From assembly GCA_964431735.1 (NCBI GenBank), contig CAYSLJ010000050.1, positions 1 through 41,761 on the forward strand: DNA of 41,761 nt. The letters run 5' to 3'. The notes under the pieces are model-generated. The model was not told the DNA's origin and searched no databases. It saw only the letters and a list, made by a program, of their open reading frames with translations. The DNA is from CALARM01 sp964431735 (lineage in GTDB: Bacteria > Vulcanimicrobiota > SpSt-956 > JAKJGF01). Positions 25,364 to 31,748 of this stretch are shown here, one piece after another (position 1 is the first letter of the stretch; each line of letters starts with the position of its first letter). Position numbers and translations under genes: made by a program.

Positions 25364-25415
25364 AGTGAGTAGTGAGTGGAAAAGGATATTTTTTATTCCC
25401 TACTCACTACTCACT
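25364..25415. repeat. GTGAGTA heptad hairpin between convergent genes
   Basis: A perfect 14-bp inverted repeat AGTGAGTAGTGAGT (25364-25377)/its complement (25402-25415) with a 24-base loop containing TTTTTT. It fills the spacer between the ankyrin and small-subunit genes and could act as a bidirectional terminator. Confidence 0.85.
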
Positions 25416-25426
25416 TTAAAATCACA

Positions 25427-25918
25427 TTAAACCTTTTCCATAAGCCTTTTTCTTGTGTATGCTATAAGGCCCCCTGCGTCTATTATTGCCTGTCTTGCTT
25501 TAGGAAGTGGATTAACAGAGAAGGTTTTTCCGGAAGTTTTATTTATTACCGAATCAGACAAAACTTCCAGTTCATCTCCTGCATTCGCTTCTATATCAGG
25601 ACATATTACAGTTCTAAGACCGAGGTTTATAGAATTCTGCAAAAATATCCTGGCAAAACTTCTTGCCACTATTATTAATTCATGGCCTTTCAGAGTGGAA
25701 GTGGCCTGTTCTCTTGACGAACCGCATCCGAAATTATTACCTGCCACAATGACACTTCCATGAGGTATCTCTTTATTTTTCAGTTTACTGTTAAACTCAC
25801 TGTAATCTGCAAAGGCAAACTGAGGTGTTTCATAGGGAAGAACTGTTGCCATAAATCTTCCCGGATAAATAACATCTGTCGAAATATCATCTTCAAGTTT
25901 GAATACAACCTGTGACAT
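25427..25918 (-). CDS. Aconitase-family small subunit, LeuD-like
   Basis: 163 aa, the usual LeuD length. DISTDVIYPGRF, NNFGCGSSREQA, ARSFARIFLQNSINLGL and the C-terminal AGGLIAYTR are swivelling-domain motifs of hydro-lyase small subunits (isopropylmalate, homoaconitate, dimethylmalate dehydratases). The substrate-loop region reads YPGRFMATV, unlike the ARYL-type loop common in isopropylmalate isomerases, so the substrate may not be isopropylmalate. Starts 1 base after the large-subunit stop with AAAGGAGG inside that gene: co-translated partners. No leuA or leuB is nearby, which also argues against leucine synthesis. Confidence 0.9.
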   Translation of the reverse strand: MSQVVFKLEDDISTDVIYPGRFMATVLPYETPQFAFADYSEFNSKLKNKEIPHGSVIVAGNNFGCGSSREQATSTLKGHELIIVARSFARIFLQNSINLGLRTVICPDIEANAGDELEVLSDSVINKTSGKTFSVNPLPKARQAIIDAGGLIAYTRKRLMEKV

Positions 25919-25919
25919 T

Positions 25920-27212
25920 TTATTTGCCTCCTTTTCTAGGGTCAGTTATAGTACCTGTTATGGCACTTGCCGCTGCCACCTGGGGTGAGCATAAATAAAC
26001 CTCACCTTTCGGGTTGCCCATTCGTCCTTTAAAATTTCTGTTCGTAGTGGCAAGGGCCACTTCTCCGTCTCCCAGGGCTCCCTGATGTACTCCAAGACAG
26101 CATCCGCAGCCGGGATTTATAATTGCTGCACCTGCATCTACAAGGTCTCCGAGAATACCCATCTTCAAAGCTTCTCTGTAGATCTTCCAGGAAGCAGGGA
26201 ATACAAGCATACGGGTTCCTCTGGCGACTTTTTTACCTTTAAGTATTTTTGCCGCAGCTTCAAGATCATCAAGCCTTCCGTTCGTACAGGAACCTATTAC
26301 TATCTGCTGTAATTTCACGCCTTCCACTTCAACTACAGGCTTTACATTATCAACAGTATGAGGGCAGGCAATCTGAGGAACCATGTCTGACACATCTATC
26401 TCTATAACCTGTTCATAAGCTGCATTACTATCAGGTGTTACAGGTATAATTTCCTCTGTTACTCCTGATTCTTCACGAAGATATCTTATCGTTTCTTCAT
26501 CTGCGGGGACAATACCCGATGTCGCTCCTGCTTCCACAGACATATTGCATATTACAAGCCTGCCGGAAGTGGACATATTCTTTATTGTTTCACCATGAAA
26601 TTCAATAACCTTATAATTTGCGCCCTGGGCAGATATTTTTCCTATAAGATACAGTATAAAATCCTTTGGCCCTACAAATTCAGGGAATTTCCCTTTTACT
26701 TCTACTTTTATTGTACCGGGAACTTCTACATTCAGAACTGTACCGAGTGACCATACACTGGCCATTTCCGTTGCACCAATACCGAAAGAAAAAGCTCCAA
26801 GGGCACCATGGCTTGTAGTATGACTGTCTGTTCCTACCACTACATACCCGGGCCTCACATAACCGTATTGAGGAAGAATCTGATGACATATACCACCTTC
26901 GTCTCCTCTCAGATCATGGAATTTTGTTATTCCCTGTTTTGCCACAAAATCACGTATCTTTTTCTGATTCGTAGCAGTTTTGGACGTTTCCGCAGGAACT
27001 CTGTGATCAAATATGATTGCTATATTAGAAGGATCCCATACCTTCGGTTCAATTCCTGTACCGTGATAAACCTCTGAAAACTGATTTATCACAAGGGCAC
27101 CGTTTTCATGAGACATTGCCAGATTCACGGCAGGTTCAAGGACATCTCCCACTTTAACGGAATTCTGCCCTGTGGCTCTGGCTAAAATCTTTTCCACTAC
27201 TGTCATTCCCAT
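25920..27212 (-). CDS. Aconitase-family large subunit, LeuC/HacA-like
   Basis: 430 aa from ATG 27212 (AAAGGAGG 8 bases upstream; a longer frame would translate heptad-repeat DNA). The [4Fe-4S] ligands are expected at Cys309 (GSCTNGR), Cys369 and Cys372 (PGCGCCLG). Other signatures are VGTDSHTTSHGALG, SVEAGATSGIVPAD, TTNRNFKGRMG and SPQVAAASAITG. It catalyses stereospecific dehydration/rehydration of a 2- or 3-hydroxy acid with its small subunit. Pro of the common GCGPCLG is Cys371 here. Context with HMG-CoA lyase and CoA-transferase suggests a catabolic methyl-branched acid rather than isopropylmalate (inference). Confidence 0.92.
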   Translation of the reverse strand: MGMTVVEKILARATGQNSVKVGDVLEPAVNLAMSHENGALVINQFSEVYHGTGIEPKVWDPSNIAIIFDHRVPAETSKTATNQKKIRDFVAKQGITKFHDLRGDEGGICHQILPQYGYVRPGYVVVGTDSHTTSHGALGAFSFGIGATEMASVWSLGTVLNVEVPGTIKVEVKGKFPEFVGPKDFILYLIGKISAQGANYKVIEFHGETIKNMSTSGRLVICNMSVEAGATSGIVPADEETIRYLREESGVTEEIIPVTPDSNAAYEQVIEIDVSDMVPQIACPHTVDNVKPVVEVEGVKLQQIVIGSCTNGRLDDLEAAAKILKGKKVARGTRMLVFPASWKIYREALKMGILGDLVDAGAAIINPGCGCCLGVHQGALGDGEVALATTNRNFKGRMGNPKGEVYLCSPQVAAASAITGTITDPRKGGK

Positions 27213-27231
27213 TTTTATACCTCCTTTGATT

Positions 27232-27487
27232 CGTGACGCGTAACCCGTAACGCGCAATGGCATTAAGTTAACGTTATAACCGTCTAAATTGGCTGCCTGG
27301 CGCTCCTCCGAAAAAATCTAAACTGTAACATTTATATCTGTTAGAGCTTACATCATGCTACTTTACACTGTATATCAATTAAATACACTTGTGCCGCCGT
27401 GATATTTTTTCTCCAGAGCACCAGGCAGCCAATTTGCTATATGTTTCTTAACTTAACGCCATTGCCCGTAACGCGTGACGGGTGATG
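27232..27487. repeat. CGTGACG heptad array split by a foldback element
   Basis: Units at 27232-27254 and 27474-27487. If 27255-27475 is removed, which leaves one copy of CCCGTAACGCG, the units run on in exact 7-base register. Confidence 0.8.
27255..27464. mobile_element. Foldback (MITE-like) element C
   Basis: 210 bp, no ORF. Outer 17-bp inverted repeat CAATGGCATTAAGTTAA (27255-27271)/27448-27464 with one mismatch; inner inverted repeat TTGGCTGCCTGGCGCTC (27289-27305)/27416-27432 with one mismatch. CCCGTAACGCG flanks it exactly on both sides (27244-27254, 27465-27475). Inner-stem words resemble copies A and B. Confidence 0.78.
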
Positions 27488-27505
27488 CATTAAATAAGAC
27501 AATCT

Positions 27506-28708
27506 CTAAATAACTTTCTTTTCTCTGAAATCATTTATCTGTTCCGCTGTATAACCGATAGAAGTCAAAATTTCCTCTGTACTGGCAGAAAGTCTCGGAG
27601 GAGGGCTGTCTATGGAAGCAGGAGTTTTTTCGAATTTCGCCGTAAGATTGAATAATTCCACTTCTTCAAGGCCTTCCACTCCTTCAACCTTTATTTTCTG
27701 CAACGTATTTCTGTGTTTTATCTGAGGAGCAGTGAGAGCTCCTTCAAGAGACAGTATCTCTCCGGAAGGAACACCTTTTTTATTAAGAGCTTCTGCCCAG
27801 TATTCGGTGGTATGTTCTTTTAATTTTTCTTCCAGAAGAGGCGTAAGAAGTTTACGATTGGCCTTCCTTGTATCTCTTTCTTTAAATCTCGGATCTTCTT
27901 TTAATTCAGGCACGCCCAGAACTTCAGCAACAGCTTCCCACTGTTCCTGTTTATTTGCCGCAATATTAAGATATCCGTCTTTCGTAACAAACATGCCTGA
28001 CGGAGCGGCAGTGAAATTATCATTCCCCATGAGAACAGGCTGCTGTTTTCCTATAAGGAGATTTGCCGCGACCCATCCCATAAGAGGCATAATAGAATCA
28101 ATCATGGCTATATCGATAGACTGGCCTTCACCGCTTTTTTCTCTGTAATAAAGGGCGGCCATGATGGCAAAAGCCGCATTTACTCCTGCCACTGTATCAC
28201 ATACAGGAAAGCCTGCTCTCAGGGGATTCAATCTTTCATCACCGTTTACAGCCATGACACCGCTCAGTCCCTGAACAATCTGATCGTAGGCAGGTTTGAG
28301 CGCATCAGGTCCTGTCTGACCGAAACCTGAAATGGCACAGTAAATTATACGGGGATTAATTGCGCTTAACTCTTTATATCCCAGACCGAGTCTTTCCATA
28401 ACTCCAGGTCTGAAATTCTCCACTACCACATCTGCAGTTCTGGCAAGTTTTCTGAATATCTCTTTTCCCTCCGGAGCTTTCAGATTAAGTGTAACAGATT
28501 TTTTATTGGCATTCTGTGCAAGAAAGCTGGTTCCCATAAGCTGTTTGTTAAGTTTCGGCACATTGCCGAGTTTTCTTGCAAGTTCTCCCTCTCCCGGAGG
28601 TTCTATCTTTATGACCTCTGCACCGCATAAAGACAGATGGACAGTGCAGAAAGGGCCTGAAAGGACATTTGTAAGATCAAGAACTCTTATAGCTTCTAAA
28701 AGTTTCAT
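27506..28708 (-). CDS. Class III (CaiB/BaiF, Frc family) CoA-transferase
   Basis: 400 aa, typical size. VLDLTNVLSGPFCT, GAEVIKIEPP, LNLKAPEG, VVVENFRPGVMERLGLGY and ISGFGQTGP are family motifs; the catalytic Asp is Asp171 in PVCDTVAG. The family moves CoA between carboxylic acids without a ping-pong thioester pool. Members act on formate/oxalate, carnitine, citramalate, mesaconate, glutarate or HMG; the sequence alone does not pick one. Between the HMG-CoA lyase-like gene and the aconitase-family pair, it probably activates the acid that the lyase cleaves. RBS AAGGAGGAA. Confidence 0.92.
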   Translation of the reverse strand: MKLLEAIRVLDLTNVLSGPFCTVHLSLCGAEVIKIEPPGEGELARKLGNVPKLNKQLMGTSFLAQNANKKSVTLNLKAPEGKEIFRKLARTADVVVENFRPGVMERLGLGYKELSAINPRIIYCAISGFGQTGPDALKPAYDQIVQGLSGVMAVNGDERLNPLRAGFPVCDTVAGVNAAFAIMAALYYREKSGEGQSIDIAMIDSIMPLMGWVAANLLIGKQQPVLMGNDNFTAAPSGMFVTKDGYLNIAANKQEQWEAVAEVLGVPELKEDPRFKERDTRKANRKLLTPLLEEKLKEHTTEYWAEALNKKGVPSGEILSLEGALTAPQIKHRNTLQKIKVEGVEGLEEVELFNLTAKFEKTPASIDSPPPRLSASTEEILTSIGYTAEQINDFREKKVI

Positions 28709-28730
28709 AATAATAATTCCTCCTTAAAAT

Positions 28731-28837
28731 CGTGACGCGTAACGCGTGACGCGTGACGGGTGGTTCGTGATGCGTAATGCGTGATGCGTAATGCGTAATA
28801 CGTTATAATCGTGATGCGTGACGCGTGACGGGTAAGC
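28731..28837. repeat. Heptad array CGTGACG/CGTAATG, 15 units
   Basis: Eleven units in register from 28731 to 28807, a two-base slip, then four more (28810-28837). The first ten match the order of the 24211-24277 array on the other strand, including the odd unit GGTGGTT. Confidence 0.92.
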
Positions 28838-28843
28838 ATCCCT

Positions 28844-28912
28844 TTCACTTTTCACTACTCACTTTCCACTACTCACTTTTCACTACTCACTTTCCACTAC
28901 TCACTTTTCACT
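28844..28912. repeat. TTCACTA/CTCACTT tandem heptads overlapping a gene end
   Basis: About five 14-bp double heptads (alternating TTTTCACTACTCAC and TTTCCACTACTCAC), here without an inverted partner. It extends into the 3' end of the lyase gene and encodes its last five codons. Confidence 0.88.
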
Positions 28913-29790
28913 AATTTATATATCATGCCCGGCAAATCTCTATTAAAGAAAGACGAAGCATCTTTTGCAATTTCCACAATACTATTAAAATTGACATTTT
29001 TTCTCAGATTGATCTGATGAAGGAGATAGACAAAATCCTCTGTAGAAACATTCCCTGATGGAGATTTTGTAAAAGGACATCCTCCGAGTCCGCCGAAAGC
29101 AGTTTCTATATATTTCACTCCTGATTTCATAGCACTATAACAGTTCAGGAGGCCAAGTCCGTAGGTATTGTGAAAATGGCAGGCACATTCAACAGTATTA
29201 TCCAGTTTAAATATGGCCCCATAAAGTTTTTCTACTGTTTCCGGGTTTCCATGGCCTGCAGTATCTGCAAGACTTATATTCTTTATACCTGCTTCGAGAT
29301 ATTTTTCTACAATGGAAAGAACTTTCTCATGAGGAATTTTTCCTTCAAATCCGCATCCGAAAGCAGATTGGACAGAAGCCTGAACTTTTTTATTTGCTTT
29401 CATACATTCTTTTGCCATCGCAATAATTCTCTCCGTAGCTTCTGAAACAGTCATGCCGGTATTTTTCTTACTGTGTGTTTCGCTGGCAGAAACTCCCATA
29501 CAGAACATTTCCACTCCGCAGGACATACCCCGTTCAACCCCTTTTTCATTAAGAACAAGGGCAGAAAGTATTGTTTCAGGTGTTTTTATTTTGTTAAGTT
29601 CTGTAAAAATCTGCTCTGTATCTGCCATTTGAGGCACTTTTTTGGGGTTTACAAAAGAGCCGACCTGAATAATATCAATTCCAGAATCCATAAGTCCCCT
29701 GACCCATTCAATCTTTTTCTCAGGGGGAACAATGGTTTTTTCTATTTGAAGTCCGTCTCTCAGGCCAACATCGTGAATTATAATATTCAT
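28897..29790 (-). CDS. HMG-CoA lyase-like DRE-TIM metallolyase
   Basis: 297 aa. HMGL features in order: VGLRDGLQ (Arg11, Asp12), GSFVNPKKVPQMAD, SASETHSKKN, SVQSAFGCGFEG, LADTAGHGNP, the metal His pair HFH (205, 207), GGLGGCPF with the mobile catalytic Cys238, and GNVSTEDFVYLL with Asn247. The family cleaves 3-hydroxy-3-methylglutaryl-CoA to acetyl-CoA and acetoacetate; related lyases use other 3-hydroxy-acyl-CoAs. First gene of the metabolic cluster. The final LVKSE and stop are encoded by GTGA-type heptads, so the natural C-terminus has been altered. RBS AGGAG. Confidence 0.92.
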   Translation of the reverse strand: MNIIIHDVGLRDGLQIEKTIVPPEKKIEWVRGLMDSGIDIIQVGSFVNPKKVPQMADTEQIFTELNKIKTPETILSALVLNEKGVERGMSCGVEMFCMGVSASETHSKKNTGMTVSEATERIIAMAKECMKANKKVQASVQSAFGCGFEGKIPHEKVLSIVEKYLEAGIKNISLADTAGHGNPETVEKLYGAIFKLDNTVECACHFHNTYGLGLLNCYSAMKSGVKYIETAFGGLGGCPFTKSPSGNVSTEDFVYLLHQINLRKNVNFNSIVEIAKDASSFFNRDLPGMIYKLVKSE

Positions 29791-29809
29791 AATTTAACAC
29801 TCCTTAAAA

Positions 29810-29905
29810 CGTGATGCATGATGCGTGACGCGTGATGTGTTATAATCGTGACGCGTGACTGGTAGTCCGTAATGCGTATTTTCCCCGGTACCGGGCGAAC
29901 ACAGG
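29810..29905. repeat. Heptad array joined to a GGGCGAACACAG half-palindrome
   Basis: CGTGATG/CGTGACG units at 29810-29844 and 29847-29874 are followed by CGGTACCGGGCGAACACAG. The order is the mirror image of 24177-24277, so this is a third copy of the same composite block. Confidence 0.82.
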
Positions 29906-30207
29906 GGGGAACTACTCTTCACCCTTCTCATATAAACTATAACTATAACTATACTTTTGCAGATTTTAAAAACTGTAAAAAAATAATCTATTCAATTTTC
30001 AGGTTTCAGTTATCAGGTGCTGGTTTAAGAAGATTAAAACCTAAAACCCGGAACCTGTTTAACTATAAAGTCAGTAAAAACAGGGAAATGATGAAAAATG
30101 CAAAAATATAGTCTATTACAATAATTAGATATTTCATCGGGAAGTCCTTCCTGATTATATGGTAAAATTATAGTTTGGAATGGTGAATAGTGAGTTGTCA
30201 TGAAATT
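29906..30207. repeat. Spacer with CAGGTTT-type heptads, no gene
   Basis: A three-fold AACTAT hexamer (about 29933-29952), then CAGGTTT words at 30000-30023 facing AAACCTG-type words at 30037-30058, an inverted pair at 7-base spacing. The rest shows no gene; the short frames lack ribosome sites. Confidence 0.55.
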
Positions 30208-30239
30208 ACCCGTCACGCGTTACGCGTTACGCGTCACGA
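30208..30239. repeat. ACGCGTT/ACGCGTC heptad array overlapping a gene end
   Basis: Four units in register and a partial fifth. It encodes the last three codons and the stop (TAA at 30227-30229) of the transporter gene. Confidence 0.9.
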
Positions 30240-31669
30240 ATTATAGACATAGTCTTCAAAGCAGTATTTTTTACTTCCATATCATCTGAATCTGATAATT
30301 CATCAAGTTTTTCCAGTGCTACAGATGTATCTACTTCTCTTAACATTTCTATTGCATCAAGACATGTTCTTCTATCATCACTGTTCAGGTTCTGAACAAT
30401 CGTTTTTCTGTATCGTTTATTCACTGTAATGGCTGTAATAAGCCACAGAAGGGAAAATATCAACGCCATAACAGTAATAATAATTCTCTGTGATGTTATA
30501 GTCTCAGGATTACTGTAAAAAATTTTATTTATAAAAATAATAAAAAATCCTCCCAGAATACCTCCGACAGGATTGATTAAACCTTCCAGAATACCTCTGG
30601 CACGGCCACGATAGGGGCCTGACACGGCATTAAAGGACAGTTGAAAAGCTGTTATCTGAACGGTCATGCCTGCAAGATCCCATATAAATCTCATAATAAC
30701 CAGACAGTAGAAAGAAGAAGAAATAAGTATGGAAGCAAGACATATACACATAGCGGCAGGAAGTATACAGAGTCCGTATCCGGCACCTGTAAATCTAATA
30801 ATTCTTCCTGTCAGAAATATCTGTATAAGAAGAACACCTGCTCTCAGAACTATCGTAAAAATACCATAGAATTTATTTAAATCTCCCTCTGTAGTTAAAT
30901 GCTGATTCAGCATTTTATCGAATTGAAATTCTTTAAGTGATGCCACAAGCCAGAATAAGATACAGATAAATGCTATTGATTGTAACAGTGGTGAAGAGAA
31001 TGAAAATTTAAATCCGTCTCTGAAATTGGCTATTAAATTATGTGATATATTTTTCAGATATGTCGTGTCAATTTCTTCACCATAATATCTCCGTAATATA
31101 CTCAGGAGAGGCAAAACAGACAGCACAAGCAATGCCCAGCATATAATAAGACTTTCCACTGCAAGTTTATCGCCGAAAAATCTCAGAATTAAACCGCCTG
31201 ATATACTTCCCAGTGAAGGAGCCATGGCTATAAGAGGATAAACTCTGGTTCCTTCATCAGGTCTGAAAGCATCATTGATAAGTGTCCATATTTGAATACT
31301 GGTAATAGAATAGCCTATACCTTCCCCCGTAAGAATAAGAAAAGCGAATAATATGACAGTAATATTCAATTCAAGATGTTCTTTATATTCAGGAATAAAA
31401 AAAATGGAAATAATCAATAATATGCCTGTGCCGGCAGAAAATATCTTTATAAGGGTATATCGAGGTAATAAATCTGCAAAAAAAAGATAGATACATGCTC
31501 CTGTGAGCGAAAAAGAAGCAAATAAAATGAAGGAATAAGGCAATGTTTCAATGCCAAGCCTTTTGAGTAAAATCGTATTAATAGCAGCCCATCCTATGGT
31601 ATAACCTGCTGTACGAAGGGCCAGCATTAAAATAAAAATAAGTACTTTAAAAAATTTGTTTGATATCAT
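30227..31669 (-). CDS. Npt/MFS-like membrane transporter with C-terminal HEAT-like tail
   Basis: 480 aa. About twelve hydrophobic helices span residues 5-420. The N-terminal RTAGYTIGWAAINTILLKRLG and LPYSFILFA patterns recall the ATP/ADP translocase (TLC/Npt) branch, and the overall layout is MFS-like. A cytosolic tail (about 420-480, DDRRTCLDAIEMLREVDTSVALEKL) looks like one or two HEAT repeats. Substrate unknown; nucleotide exchange is only a suggestion. There is no Shine-Dalgarno sequence: a GTGA-heptad hairpin ends 3 bases before the ATG. The last residues RDA and the stop come from an ACGCGT heptad array. Confidence 0.82.
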   Translation of the reverse strand: MISNKFFKVLIFILMLALRTAGYTIGWAAINTILLKRLGIETLPYSFILFASFSLTGACIYLFFADLLPRYTLIKIFSAGTGILLIISIFFIPEYKEHLELNITVILFAFLILTGEGIGYSITSIQIWTLINDAFRPDEGTRVYPLIAMAPSLGSISGGLILRFFGDKLAVESLIICWALLVLSVLPLLSILRRYYGEEIDTTYLKNISHNLIANFRDGFKFSFSSPLLQSIAFICILFWLVASLKEFQFDKMLNQHLTTEGDLNKFYGIFTIVLRAGVLLIQIFLTGRIIRFTGAGYGLCILPAAMCICLASILISSSFYCLVIMRFIWDLAGMTVQITAFQLSFNAVSGPYRGRARGILEGLINPVGGILGGFFIIFINKIFYSNPETITSQRIIITVMALIFSLLWLITAITVNKRYRKTIVQNLNSDDRRTCLDAIEMLREVDTSVALEKLDELSDSDDMEVKNTALKTMSIIRDA

Positions 31670-31672
31670 GAA

Positions 31673-31741
31673 AGTGAAAAGTGAAAAGTGAAAAGTGAAA
31701 AAGGAAAGCTACTCTTCACTCTTCACTCTTCACTCTTCACT
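31673..31741 (-). repeat. GTGAAAA/TTCACTC heptad hairpin, four units per arm
   Basis: Four AGTGAAA units (31673-31700) face four TTCACTC units (31712-31741). The arms differ at one base per unit; in a minus-strand RNA these become G-U pairs, so the stem is continuous for about 28 bp. It occupies the spacer between glgB and the transporter. Confidence 0.88.
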
Positions 31742-31748
31742 ATACTAC

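Noticed and set aside
27213..27263. Longer N-terminus for the aconitase-family large subunit
   Set aside because: The extra codons come from the CGTGACG array; AAAGGAGG precedes ATG 27212.
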